A stretch of 64,000 nucleotides of DNA from NCBI GenBank assembly GCA_035299065.1, contig DATGXI010000135.1:6088-70087 (forward strand). The letters run 5' to 3'. Shown in pieces: positions 51,119-60,361 of the stretch. Position numbers and translations under genes: made by a program. The notes under the pieces were generated by a model. It had not been told where the DNA came from. It saw only the letters and a list, made by a program, of their open reading frames with translations, and did not search any database. The stretch's first letter is position 1; the number at the start of each line of letters is the position of its first letter. The stretch is from DASPJQ01 sp035299065 (GTDB lineage Bacteria > Bacteroidota > Bacteroidia > Flavobacteriales_D > UBA2798).

Positions 51119-52714
51119 TTACCGCGTTCCCAGGAACTCAATTACTGGCTTAAAATCCAGCTCGGTTGGTTTTTGTTCCTCCAGCCATTTGAAGTCTTTC
51201 AGCAGTTTTTCATTGGCTGGGTACTTGTCAATGGGGTAGGCGGTAGCATCAGGTTGATACACAAATGTAATTCGTTTTATTTTGCCTTCTTTGGTGTACA
51301 GTATAATGTCGCTGCAATCGGCCCGGTTAATGGCACTGTACGATTTTCCTTCCTCACCAATATAATACAGGGTTTGCCCATTGCCTTCTACTTTTATTTT
51401 TGAAATTTCTTCCTCGTTAAAATAAGCATAAACATTTCGCCCTTTTATTTGGTTGTATCCAACGGTGTCAGCTTTTGAAATAATAAACGAATTGTTGGTA
51501 ATGGTTATTTTCTGAATTTTATTGTCAACCACGCGTGCCTCCATATAATCACCTGTTAGCTGGTTTTTGTCTTGCCATAAAACAGGCTGCCTGAAAAACT
51601 TGATCAGGCTGTCTTCATCGCTGTATATTAAACTATCAGCTTTACCCATCATATCACCTTTAAAAAATTTCACATTACGATACGCTTTTACAGTTGATTT
51701 CCCACTTGTGTCCCTTACTGAAAAAATGGTATCAGCTTTTAAATAAAATGTGTCCTTGCTGAATTTTTGCATCATGAAGGGATTACGCGTAATAAGCACT
51801 TCTTCTTTTTTTTCATCGTAGTAGGCATAATCGCCAAACAAGCCTACTTTGTCAGTGGTGTCATACATCCAGGCATTGCCATATAAATTCCCAATTCCCT
51901 TTTTCTGATCATAAAGAATCGTATCGGCCGTAATGTTTTTTTCTTTCTTTTTTAATTCACTGCGGTTATAAAATGCCGATTTGTCTTTGCGTGTATCAAA
52001 CCATCCATTGGTTGTGGTAATTTCACCGGTATCTTTTGTAGTAATTTTGGTTGCGGCAATAAAGTAGGCTGTTTCATTGCCCACATTGTAACGCAGCGTG
52101 TCGGTCTTTAATTCTGAGTCCTGGTTTTTCAGTACCACGTTGTCTTTAAAATAAAAATCTTTTGTTTTTGAATGATAATAGCCGGTACGGCTCGTTAACG
52201 TGTTTTTATTTTTAGCCGAGGTAATGGTTGCACCGCCTTTGTAAACGCCAATTGAGCGCTTAGCATCAAAGTCAACCGAGTCACAGGTCATAACCAAATC
52301 TTTTTCAACCATGCGTATATGGCCGCGCAGCTTTGCAAGTTTTGTGGTTCCGTTATAGTCCAGCGAATCGGCATAAACATTTAGGGTGTCACCTTGCTGC
52401 ACGTGTATATGACCATAGGCTTTAATGCGGCTTTCTTTTTCAAAAAAGCGTGCACTGTCGCAGAACATCAGCATGTTTTCGTGTTTGAAAATAACATTGC
52501 CAATTAAACGGTGTGCTTCACTGTAAGAGGTGTCATATTTAGCCACGTTGGCCTGAAGGATTTCGATTTTGCCGGCAGGTTTTTGAGCAGGGGGCGCAGT
52601 GGTTACTTTTGGGCGATCTTTTTTGTTTTTTGTAGCAGGTTTTTTTTGGGCGAAAATATTCACGCCCTGCAGCACAAGGATAAGGATGAATACTATTTTA
52701 AATGATGAATTCAA
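51119..52714 (-). CDS. OstA/LptA-like organic solvent tolerance protein
   Basis: 531 residues. The only plausible start is the TTG at 52714, directly before a signal peptide (SSFKIVFILILVLQGVNIF). The OstA-like repeats include YSEAHRLIGNVIFKHENMLM near 60-79, GDTLNVYADSLDYNGTTKLA near 107-126 and later analogous jelly-roll units. LptA/OstA proteins form the periplasmic bridge for lipopolysaccharide transport; the long Bacteroidota form is of uncertain role. The start codon sits in an AT-rich repeat that leaves no visible ribosome-binding site. Confidence 0.82.
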   Translation of the reverse strand: MNSSFKIVFILILVLQGVNIFAQKKPATKNKKDRPKVTTAPPAQKPAGKIEILQANVAKYDTSYSEAHRLIGNVIFKHENMLMFCDSARFFEKESRIKAYGHIHVQQGDTLNVYADSLDYNGTTKLAKLRGHIRMVEKDLVMTCDSVDFDAKRSIGVYKGGATITSAKNKNTLTSRTGYYHSKTKDFYFKDNVVLKNQDSELKTDTLRYNVGNETAYFIAATKITTKDTGEITTTNGWFDTRKDKSAFYNRSELKKKEKNITADTILYDQKKGIGNLYGNAWMYDTTDKVGLFGDYAYYDEKKEEVLITRNPFMMQKFSKDTFYLKADTIFSVRDTSGKSTVKAYRNVKFFKGDMMGKADSLIYSDEDSLIKFFRQPVLWQDKNQLTGDYMEARVVDNKIQKITITNNSFIISKADTVGYNQIKGRNVYAYFNEEEISKIKVEGNGQTLYYIGEEGKSYSAINRADCSDIILYTKEGKIKRITFVYQPDATAYPIDKYPANEKLLKDFKWLEEQKPTELDFKPVIEFLGTR

Positions 52715-52779
52715 TTGTCAGTTATCAATTATCAATGATCAATTAATCGTCAATTGATCATTGATAATTGATCATTGTT
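52711..52779. repeat. ATCAATTGTCAATTATC-type intergenic repeat
   Basis: Alternating ATCAAT/GATCAAT/TTGATC units, largely palindromic, between the OstA-like start and the SecA stop. Contains CAATTGTCAGTTATCAATTA, similar to CAATTGTCAATTATCAATG at 27731-27749. Confidence 0.65.
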
Positions 52780-52820
52780 CAAACGCAATGCCAGGTTTAA
52801 TCGTGTTCGTTTAACGTTTA

Positions 52821-55800
52821 TTAAGCTTCTGTGCCGTGGCAGTTCTTGTATTTCTTCCCACTTCCGCATGGACAAGGGTCGTTACGGCCCACTTTTTTCT
52901 CAACACGTACAGGTTGTTGCTTAACGCCAACGTTTGGATCGCCTGCTTGCTGTTGCGTTTGTTGCTGGGCACCTGTTTCGGTACGCGATGTTTGTAAGTT
53001 TTTAGGTTGCTGCACCTGTTGCTTTTGCATGGTGCCTTTTACATTCGAATCAGCTTCGGCACTTGGTAAATTGGCTTTTGTGAGGAACGATACAATATCA
53101 CGGTTCACTTTATCGCGCATGGTATCAAATAACTGGTATGATTCAAGTTTATAAATCACCAACGGATCTTTTTGTTCATACACTGCTCCCTGCACACTTT
53201 GCCTTAAGTCATCCATTTCGCGTAAATGCTCTTTCCATTCCTGGTCAATGATTGCCAATACACTGCTGCGTTCAACCGTTTTTTTGATGTTGGTGGCTTT
53301 CAGGTTAACCGACTCTTTCAGGTTTACAACACATTGCAGGTTTTTCATGCCATCGGTAATTGGAATAACAATGTTTTCAAATTGCGATCCCTGTGTTTCA
53401 TATACATTGGTAATTACAGGCAAAGCACGTTCACTAACGCTTGCCCACTTACGTTGATACGAAGCAAGTACGGTGTCAAAAACTTTATCGGCTATTACAT
53501 TTGGTTCTCCATTTGCAAATTCGCTGCTGTCAACCGGTGACTCAATGCCCAGTGTTTTCAATAGTTCAAAGGTAAATCCTTCGTAATCCTTTGATTCGTG
53601 GTACTGGTTAACAACCGAATCAGAAACATTGTAAAGCATGTTCATTACATCCAGCTCCAGTTTTTCGCCAAACAAAGCATTGCGCCTCCATTCGTAAATT
53701 ACGTTACGCTGACCGTTCAATACATCGTCATACTCCAGCAAACGTTTACGCATACCAAAGTTATTTTCTTCAACTTTTTTCTGCGCACGTTCAATGGATT
53801 TGGAAATCATACGGTGCTGTATCACATCACCTTCTTTATGCCCCAACCTGTCCATCATTTTTGCAATACGTTCTGAACCGAACATACGCATCAATGGATC
53901 TTCCAGCGAAACATAAAATTGTGATGATCCGGGGTCACCCTGGCGTCCCGCACGACCGCGCAACTGCCTGTCAACCCTTCGTGATTCGTGACGCTCGGTA
54001 CCCATAATTGCCAACCCGCCTGCTTCTTTAACGCCTGGGCCAAGTTTAATGTCGGTACCACGACCCGCCATGTTGGTAGCAATGGTAACAGTTCCTGCCA
54101 GACCAGCGTTGGCCACAATGTCGGCCTCTTTCTGGTGCAATTTTGCATTTAATACCTGGTGAGGAATGTTGCGCATTTTCAACATACGGCTCAATAACTC
54201 TGAAATTTCTACTGAAGTTGTACCAACCAGTATTGGACGGCCTGCTTCGCGCAACTTCACCACATCTTCAATTACAGCATTGAATTTTTCACGGTTGGTT
54301 TTGTAAACCAAATCCTGCTCGTCTTTACGCGTTATGCCACGGTTTGTAGGAATACAAACAACATCCAATTTATAAATATCCCAAAATTCTTTTGCTTCCG
54401 TTTCGGCTGTACCGGTCATACCCGCAAGCTTATGGTACATCCTGAAATAATTCTGGAGTGTAATGGTTGCGTAGGTTTGGGTTGGGTCTTCAATTTTTAC
54501 ATTTTCTTTTGCTTCAATGGCCTGGTGCAAACCATCACTGTATCGTCTTCCGTCAAGTATACGGCCGGTTGATTCATCCACAATTTTCACTTTACCGTCC
54601 ATGATCACATATTCCACATCGCGTTCAAACAATGCGTATGCTTTAAGTAACTGGTTCATGGTGTGAATACGCTCGGCTTTAATGGTGTAATCACGTATAA
54701 GCGAATCTTTGGTCTCGGCTTTTTTATCGGGTGAAAGGTTCATGGCTTCAATCTTCGCGATTTCGGTTCCCATGTCAGGAATTACGTAATACGATTTGTC
54801 TTCACCACGACTTAAGAAATCAATTCCTTTATCGGTTAATTCAACGGAGTTGTTTTTTTCATCAATCACAAAATAAAGTTCGGCATCAATTTTCGGCATT
54901 TCTTTATTGTGATCCTGAATATAGTGCCCCTCTGTTTTTTGCAAATGCGCTTTAACACCTGTTTCACTCAAAAACTTGATAAGTGCTTTGTTTTTTGGAA
55001 ATCCGCGATGGCAACGTAACAAGGCCATTCCACCGTTTTTCAGGTTTTCGGCATGTTGTTTTTTATCGGCAACATTTTCATCGTTCAAATTTGCCAGTAA
55101 TTTTTTTGCATCAGCCAGTGCAATGTTTAAATATTTTTTTTGTTCGTTTACCAGTGAATCAATTTTCGGTTTGAAACTGTGGTATTCCTGGTTGTTGCCT
55201 TTTGGCGTAGGTCCTGAAATAATTAATGGTGTACGAGCATCATCAACCAATACCGAGTCAACCTCGTCAACTATGGCAAAATGATGTTTGCGTTGCACAA
55301 GCATTTCAACCGAGTTGGTCATGTTGTCACGCAAATAGTCAAAACCAAATTCATTGTTTGTACCATATGTAATATCGGCTGCATATGCGTTGCGTCTTGC
55401 CGGTGAATTTGGTTCATGTTTATCAATACAATCAACCGTTAGGCCATGGAACATAAATAAAGGAGCATTCCATTCGCTATCGCGTTTTGAAAGGTAGTCG
55501 TTCACGGTTACAATGTGAACGCCCATGCCTGCAAGTGCATTTAAGAATATAGGCAAAGTAGCTACCAGTGTTTTTCCTTCACCTGTTTGCATTTCGGCAA
55601 TTTTGCCCTGGTGCAAAACAAAACCACCCATTAACTGTACGTCATAGTGTACCATTTCCCACTTAATGGGAGTTCCTGCAGCGGTCCATGTGTTTGGCCA
55701 AATTGCTTTATCGCCTTCAATGCGCACCACATCCTGTTTGGCGGCAATATCCCTATCGTGTTGCGTGGCAGTAACAACCAATTGTTTGTTTACGGTTAAC

Positions 55801-56159
55801 CTGCGCGCGGTTTCTTTTACAACAGCAAATGCTTCAGGGCAAATTTCCAAAAGTACTTCTTCAATTTTTTTATCCAGGTCTTTTGAAAGCTTCTCGGCTT
55901 GTTTAAAAAGATCTTCTTTTTCCTGTAGTTCGGTAGAAGGTAATTGTGCTTTTTCTTTTAGGGAAGTAATTTCCTTTTGTATATCGCTTACGTGATCCTG
56001 TATGCGCTTACGTAATTCAAAACTTTTGTTCCTTAACTGGTCATCGGTAAATGAATTGTATTTGTTGAACCATTCGTTGGTTTGTGTAACGATGGGTTGA
56101 AGGGCCTTAACATCCTTGGCTTTCTTATCGCCAAAAAGTTTTGAAATGAACTTTATCAT
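52821..56159 (-). CDS. secA: Preprotein translocase ATPase SecA
   Basis: 1112 residues, about 200 more than E. coli SecA. Walker A is MQTGEGKTLVATLP (about 191-204); Walker B-type DEVDSVLVDDARTPLIISGP follows; TNMAGRGTDIKLGPGVKEAG and RQLRGRAGRQGDPGSSQFYV mark the second helicase motif set. There is an insertion near 350-420 relative to enterobacterial SecA, typical of Bacteroidota. The C-terminal GRNDPCPCGSGKKYKNCHG is the zinc SEC-C motif used for SecB/ribosome contacts. It drives proteins through SecYEG using ATP. A -7 box is seen at 56220-56227 (minus), with a poor -33. Confidence 0.96.
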   Translation of the reverse strand: MIKFISKLFGDKKAKDVKALQPIVTQTNEWFNKYNSFTDDQLRNKSFELRKRIQDHVSDIQKEITSLKEKAQLPSTELQEKEDLFKQAEKLSKDLDKKIEEVLLEICPEAFAVVKETARRLTVNKQLVVTATQHDRDIAAKQDVVRIEGDKAIWPNTWTAAGTPIKWEMVHYDVQLMGGFVLHQGKIAEMQTGEGKTLVATLPIFLNALAGMGVHIVTVNDYLSKRDSEWNAPLFMFHGLTVDCIDKHEPNSPARRNAYAADITYGTNNEFGFDYLRDNMTNSVEMLVQRKHHFAIVDEVDSVLVDDARTPLIISGPTPKGNNQEYHSFKPKIDSLVNEQKKYLNIALADAKKLLANLNDENVADKKQHAENLKNGGMALLRCHRGFPKNKALIKFLSETGVKAHLQKTEGHYIQDHNKEMPKIDAELYFVIDEKNNSVELTDKGIDFLSRGEDKSYYVIPDMGTEIAKIEAMNLSPDKKAETKDSLIRDYTIKAERIHTMNQLLKAYALFERDVEYVIMDGKVKIVDESTGRILDGRRYSDGLHQAIEAKENVKIEDPTQTYATITLQNYFRMYHKLAGMTGTAETEAKEFWDIYKLDVVCIPTNRGITRKDEQDLVYKTNREKFNAVIEDVVKLREAGRPILVGTTSVEISELLSRMLKMRNIPHQVLNAKLHQKEADIVANAGLAGTVTIATNMAGRGTDIKLGPGVKEAGGLAIMGTERHESRRVDRQLRGRAGRQGDPGSSQFYVSLEDPLMRMFGSERIAKMMDRLGHKEGDVIQHRMISKSIERAQKKVEENNFGMRKRLLEYDDVLNGQRNVIYEWRRNALFGEKLELDVMNMLYNVSDSVVNQYHESKDYEGFTFELLKTLGIESPVDSSEFANGEPNVIADKVFDTVLASYQRKWASVSERALPVITNVYETQGSQFENIVIPITDGMKNLQCVVNLKESVNLKATNIKKTVERSSVLAIIDQEWKEHLREMDDLRQSVQGAVYEQKDPLVIYKLESYQLFDTMRDKVNRDIVSFLTKANLPSAEADSNVKGTMQKQQVQQPKNLQTSRTETGAQQQTQQQAGDPNVGVKQQPVRVEKKVGRNDPCPCGSGKKYKNCHGTEA

Positions 56160-56438
56160 TTTACGTTTTTAGTACGGTTTATCAATAATCACTCCCCAAC
56201 GGGAAAGCAGACAAAACTGCAAATTTAATTGAAGATAGGGAGTTCCCGGTCTAATAATTGTCAAATTTTATGGGAAAACCGGCCAATTTGGCCATAAATG
56301 GAAAGAATTGCGGTAAGATTGTTGCGAAGCCCAAAAGCCACTGGTAGTATGCTGACCTACAAAGCATCCGATTTTTGAGTTTATGCTGCTTATTTGGTGC
56401 AAAGCATAAAAAAAGGCCGCTCAATGGCGGCCTTCAGT
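56160..56438. other. 279-bp intergenic region between secA and the DUF2795 gene
   Basis: It holds the secA leader with a -7 box TAAATTTG (minus, 56220-56227) and the DUF2795 terminator at 56408-56434. Nothing else of note is seen. Confidence 0.5.
56408..56434 (-). terminator. Terminator of the DUF2795 gene
   Basis: Perfect eight-pair stem AAGGCCGC (56413-56420) / GCGGCCTT (56427-56434), 6-nt loop, T run on the minus strand, 5 nt past the stop. Confidence 0.9.
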
Positions 56439-56660
56439 TTAGTATTCATCTTCATTGAAAAAGAAATCTTCTTTTGAGGGGTAATCGGGCCAAATTTCCT
56501 CGATACTCTCGTATATTTCACCTTCGTCTTCCATTTCCTGCAGGTTTTCAACCACCTCCATGGGTGCTCCTGTCCTCATAGCGAAGTCAATCAACTCGTC
56601 CTTTGATGCTGGCCAGGGAGCATCTTCTAAATACTGTGCTAATTCTAACGTCCAATACAT
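56439..56660 (-). CDS. DUF2795 family small acidic protein
   Basis: 73 residues from the ATG at 56660 (MYWTLELAQYLEDAPWPASK); a GTG two codons upstream is less likely. The DUF2795 helix bundle spans nearly the whole protein: LAQYLEDAPWPASKDELIDF then AMRTGAPMEVVENLQEMED. The C-terminal 25 residues are strongly acidic. Members are widespread in Bacteroidota and other bacteria, with no assigned role. Monocistronic with a strong terminator. Confidence 0.85.
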   Translation of the reverse strand: MYWTLELAQYLEDAPWPASKDELIDFAMRTGAPMEVVENLQEMEDEGEIYESIEEIWPDYPSKEDFFFNEDEY

Positions 56661-56770
56661 AATCACTTTTAATTTTACGCAAAAATAAGATTATACGTAT
56701 CGAATCAAAATGGGGAGGCTTATAGTTATGAGCGCGCAAAGGTCTGATTTTCAGAAAAAGGACTATTTGT

Positions 56771-57319
56771 TCACACCTTTGGCTTCCATGGGGTGTCGAC
56801 AGAACCTTGCTTTTTGGAGATAAACCTGCTTAAAACAAAGAAATAGTCAGAAAGGCGGTTCAGGTATTTAATAACCAGTTCAGGTACTTCCTCGCTGGCG
56901 GCCAGTTCAACGCAACGTCTTTCAGCCCTGCGGCAAACTGTTCGGCAAACGTGTGCCCACGATGCGGCAATATTTCCACCCGGTAAAATAAAACTTCGCA
57001 TGGGCTCCAATTCGTTATTCATTGCGTCAATGGCGTTTTCAAGAACAGTAATATCGCTTTCTGCAATTTCAGGTAATTTAAATTTTTTGGTTTCACCTGC
57101 GGCAGCAAGTATTGATCCCAATGTAAAAAGTCGGTCTTGTATATCAACCCACAGAACATTTAATGTTTCGTCTTTATACGAGTCGCGCAATACACCCATG
57201 AACGAATTCAATTCATCCACCGTACCATAAGCTTCAATGCGAATATGGTTTTTTTGAAGGCGCGTTCCGCCTAAAAGAGAGGTTTGTCCTTTATCGCCTG
57301 TTTTAGTATAAATCTTCAT
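56771..57319 (-). CDS. PduO-type cob(I)alamin adenosyltransferase
   Basis: 182 residues from the ATG at 57319 (MKIYTKTGDKGQTSLLGGTR), the standard opening of the PduO family. The TGDKGQTSLLGG motif binds ATP; IEAYGTVDELNSFMGVLRD follows, and CRTVCRRAERRCVEL and NRLSDYFFVLSRF are the conserved helices of the trimer. It transfers the adenosyl group of ATP to cob(I)alamin, giving coenzyme B12. The cell may therefore use or salvage cobalamin. No other cobalamin gene is nearby. Confidence 0.93.
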   Translation of the reverse strand: MKIYTKTGDKGQTSLLGGTRLQKNHIRIEAYGTVDELNSFMGVLRDSYKDETLNVLWVDIQDRLFTLGSILAAAGETKKFKLPEIAESDITVLENAIDAMNNELEPMRSFILPGGNIAASWAHVCRTVCRRAERRCVELAASEEVPELVIKYLNRLSDYFFVLSRFISKKQGSVDTPWKPKV

Positions 57320-57444
57320 TGCTATAAATATAGCCTCTTTGGGTGTAACCACTATGTGTTTTGTGCGTTTTTTTTATTGAACGGTGTGAACGGCATGTGT
57401 GTGCCTTTGTACAGGTTATTAAGTATTTTTAAAACCCGCCTAAC

Positions 57445-57930
57445 ATGAAAACAATCATTTGCCTGCTTGCAACCACACTGATCATGGTGTCGTGTGGTAA
57501 ACATGAAACCAAAGTGACGTTGAATAAACTTGGTAAGAAAATTTATGAGGCATCTTATAAAAGTGGTAAACTGGATGGTAAGTCAACCCGGTGGAATGGT
57601 GCAGGTAAACTTGTTGAAGAAAACTACTACACCAACGGTGTTTGTGACAGCAGTATAATGTATATGGACACGGTTGTGGTAAAAACAATTCATTCGGCAG
57701 AAAACTGTACAAGCAATACATACGTGAATGGGAAACTATCTTACTCGTACTACGCTGCAAAAGGTGAATGTGATAAAAACGGCATTGTGTATATAAACAC
57801 CGACTATAAAAACGGTAAAAAAATCAAGCAGTATATCCACTATTGTTCACATCACCCGAAGGTTAAAATTGTGGCCTGGGCGGGCAATGAATCAACTGAA
57901 AGGGAATTGGGAACAGGATGGCAGGAGTAA
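57445..57930 (+). CDS. Hypothetical lipoprotein with MORN-like repeats
   Basis: 161 residues. The lipobox is MVSC (Cys17). YEASYKSGKLDGKSTRWNG, KLVEENYYTNGVCDSS and VNGKLSYSYYAAKGECDKNG resemble MORN/YwqK-type repeats (Y-x-N-G-K-x-D-G). Five cysteines lie in the mature part, which may form disulfides. No specific role; anchored to a membrane and facing the periplasm or the outside. Confidence 0.6.
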   Translation: MKTIICLLATTLIMVSCGKHETKVTLNKLGKKIYEASYKSGKLDGKSTRWNGAGKLVEENYYTNGVCDSSIMYMDTVVVKTIHSAENCTSNTYVNGKLSYSYYAAKGECDKNGIVYINTDYKNGKKIKQYIHYCSHHPKVKIVAWAGNESTERELGTGWQE

Positions 57931-58125
57931 GAAACCATTTCATACAAGGCTAAAATAAATTATCACCAAAAACAATTGGAACCGAATCACGCATTTTGGG
58001 TCATTTCAACTGCAATCGATTTTTCTTTCGGGTTGTTTTTTATTCCCGCTCCGGGTATTGACAACTGTTTGGGTTCATAAAGAAAAAGAACCACTGTTAA
58101 ATTAAAAACAGGGGATAAGCAGGAA

Positions 58126-58794
58126 CTAAAATTTAAAGAAAAGCCCTGATTGTACAAGCACACTGTTGTGTGAATATTCCTTTTTGATAGGAATTGAATT
58201 GAAATATAAACGGTAGCCAGACTTAAATCCAATGCTTACACGGTAGTTGATGTTGTAGTTAAAATTCAACCCGGGTTCAAAACTACCAAGCATTTTTGTG
58301 TAATACGGTTTGTGGTTATAAACGTCATTGTTACCAGCACCTGTTATACGCGTTTCACTTGCTGATGAAAGGAATGACAGGTTCAGGTTCCCATAAAGCC
58401 CGGCATCAAAACGACCGGTAGAAAAATTATAAGTTCCACCTATAAGTGATTCAAGGTATCGGTTCCTGAAACGGCTGTTGGCATAACTTGCCTGTTCAGG
58501 ATTGTTTTCGTTGCGCGTCATGTTTTTTGACGAATAGAAAAGCCCTGTATGAATGATGATTTTTTCTGATTTTTTAATATTCACATCAAGGCCATAACGA
58601 ACTGAAGGAAGACCTTTATAAACTACTGAATACCCGTTATTGGAATTGGTGTACTTTTTAATGTTCATGGCCTCAACGCCAACTGAAGGTGCAAAATAAA
58701 GATTACGCGCTTTCTTTTTCTTCACAGTTTGCTGCGAGAATAAAGTAAGAGAAATCAGGGTCAAAGCGATTGCTGAAAAAAGTACTTTAAACAT
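58126..58794 (-). CDS. Outer-membrane beta-barrel protein
   Basis: 222 residues. A signal peptide (MFKVLFSAIALTLISLTLFS) is followed by strands such as RNLYFAPSVGVEAMNIKKYT, YLESLIGGTYNFSTGRFDAG and LYGNLNLSFLSSASETRITG. The C-terminus ends with Phe (GLFFKF), as expected for BAM-dependent barrels. This fits the porin-like OMP_b-brl families of Bacteroidota. Function unknown; no partner gene adjacent. Confidence 0.72.
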   Translation of the reverse strand: MFKVLFSAIALTLISLTLFSQQTVKKKKARNLYFAPSVGVEAMNIKKYTNSNNGYSVVYKGLPSVRYGLDVNIKKSEKIIIHTGLFYSSKNMTRNENNPEQASYANSRFRNRYLESLIGGTYNFSTGRFDAGLYGNLNLSFLSSASETRITGAGNNDVYNHKPYYTKMLGSFEPGLNFNYNINYRVSIGFKSGYRLYFNSIPIKKEYSHNSVLVQSGLFFKF

Positions 58795-58877
58795 AAATTA
58801 ATGCGCGTTCTAAAATACGCATAATGTGAGGCTGAGCGGATTAAAGAATGTTAAAATAATTAACAAATTGGTGCTTG

Positions 58878-59300
58878 TTATTCAAAGCTGATCTTGTGTG
58901 GATCGTTATTGTCTTCTTCTATCTGATCCTTAATGAATTCAATGCGTTTGGCGATCATGGCCAAAACTTTAAGATCCTTGCTCATCAGCCAATTAAAGGA
59001 AGCCTGGTCACCATCACCGGCCATGGCCATTTTTAACAAAACAGGATATTTATGCACTTTGAGCCACATTAATGCATTCTTATTTCCCTCAACCCCATTG
59101 ATCAGGGCAAAAAAATGCTGGAACCCGTTTTGCATTAACCAAACCCGGGCATCTTCTTTATTTCTAAGGGCAAAACAAAAAATACCCAGTTCAGGAAAAC
59201 CATTTTTAGTGAGCCAGTCACGCATTTTGGTATTTCCTCCTATGGCCTCACTCCAGGCTATAAGAATCTTGGGGTCATATTCAAGTCCTTTTAAAACCAT
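58878..59300 (-). CDS. Hypothetical four-repeat helical protein coupled to corA
   Basis: 140 residues, no signal peptide or membrane helix. Residues about 22-121 are four tandem 25-residue units with the pattern [GN][N][..]A..WL[MT].[NHK]G[FY]..[LF]: GNTKMRDWLTKNGFPELGIF, NKEDARVWLMQNGFQHFFAL, GNKNALMWLKVHKYPVLLKM, GDQASFNWLMSKDLKVLAMI. An alpha/alpha solenoid is expected. Its ATG overlaps the corA stop by 10 bp, so it is translated with CorA. I recognise no family. Confidence 0.7.
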   Translation of the reverse strand: MVLKGLEYDPKILIAWSEAIGGNTKMRDWLTKNGFPELGIFCFALRNKEDARVWLMQNGFQHFFALINGVEGNKNALMWLKVHKYPVLLKMAMAGDGDQASFNWLMSKDLKVLAMIAKRIEFIKDQIEEDNNDPHKISFE

Positions 59301-60361
59301 TTTTTATGTCGAAGAATCAGTACCATTATTATGCCAATTCCTATCATGCTAACCGAAGCAATTACAAAACCATTTGGGTCTTTTGCCCCTGGAATATAAT
59401 CGAAATTCATACCATACAAACCTGCAATAAATGTTAGCGGAATAAATACAGTTGAAATTACCGTTAACGTTTTCATCACATTATTTAATTTATTGCTAAG
59501 GCCGGTAAGGTAAATGTCCAGCAAGCTTTGCAACATCTCCCTGTAGTTTTCAATGCTTTCACCAATGTGAATGGTGTGGTCATACACATCGCGTAAAAAC
59601 TGCTTGGTGCTTTTTTCTATAAGCTTTGAGTCGCTTTTTTCAAGCGCACTTATGGCCTCACGAACAGGAATTACCGATTTACGAAGGAAAACCAGCTCTT
59701 TTTTTATTTTTAAAATGGTTTCCAGTTCTTTCTTTTCACCGCCTTGCAATATGTTGTGTTCCAATTCTTCAATTTGTACTTGCAACTCATCGGTAATGAT
59801 AAAATAATTATCTACAATCACGTCAATAAGTGAATACACCAGGTAATCGGCTTTGCGTTTACGTACGCGCCCTTTGTTATTGTTGAGCCTGTCACGAATG
59901 GGATCAAGAATGTCGCCATCAATTTCCTGGAATGACAAAACCCAGTTTTTGCCCAGTACAAAACTTATTTGTTCACTTAAAATTGCTTGTTTTTCCTTGT
60001 CATATTTCAACATTTTAAGGGTAAAATGCAGGTAATCTTCAAAATACTCAACCTTTGGGCGGTGGTCGGTATTCATAATGTCTTCCTGCGTTAAAGGATG
60101 CAGGTTAAATTGTTCGCCTATGTATTTTACAATGGTTTGATCATAAATGCCGTCAACGTTTATCCAGGTTACAAAATCATCTTTCAGGTAATTCGTAAAA
60201 TCAGTTGGAGCAACATTTTTATAATGTGTATTTTCCTTTTCGTTGTATTGAAAAATTTCAATCGTAATTTCCTCGCTTCTTTCCTTACCAAGGTAAACTG
60301 GCGTACCGGGAGGAAGGCCAATTTTATTTTTGCGTGATTGTTCAGGAGGACTATTTTTCAT
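59291..60361 (-). CDS. corA: CorA family magnesium/cobalt transporter
   Basis: 356 residues. A large cytosolic N-terminal domain includes TWINVDGIYDQTIVKYIGEQ and DHRPKVEYFEDYLHFTLKML. Two C-terminal membrane helices follow, with the signature loop AGLYGMNFDY near 314-323 (YGMN selectivity motif). It forms a pentameric Mg2+ channel. The start overlaps the MscS gene by 11 bp; the downstream repeat protein overlaps its stop, so three genes are coupled. Confidence 0.93.
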   Translation of the reverse strand: MKNSPPEQSRKNKIGLPPGTPVYLGKERSEEITIEIFQYNEKENTHYKNVAPTDFTNYLKDDFVTWINVDGIYDQTIVKYIGEQFNLHPLTQEDIMNTDHRPKVEYFEDYLHFTLKMLKYDKEKQAILSEQISFVLGKNWVLSFQEIDGDILDPIRDRLNNNKGRVRKRKADYLVYSLIDVIVDNYFIITDELQVQIEELEHNILQGGEKKELETILKIKKELVFLRKSVIPVREAISALEKSDSKLIEKSTKQFLRDVYDHTIHIGESIENYREMLQSLLDIYLTGLSNKLNNVMKTLTVISTVFIPLTFIAGLYGMNFDYIPGAKDPNGFVIASVSMIGIGIIMVLILRHKKWF

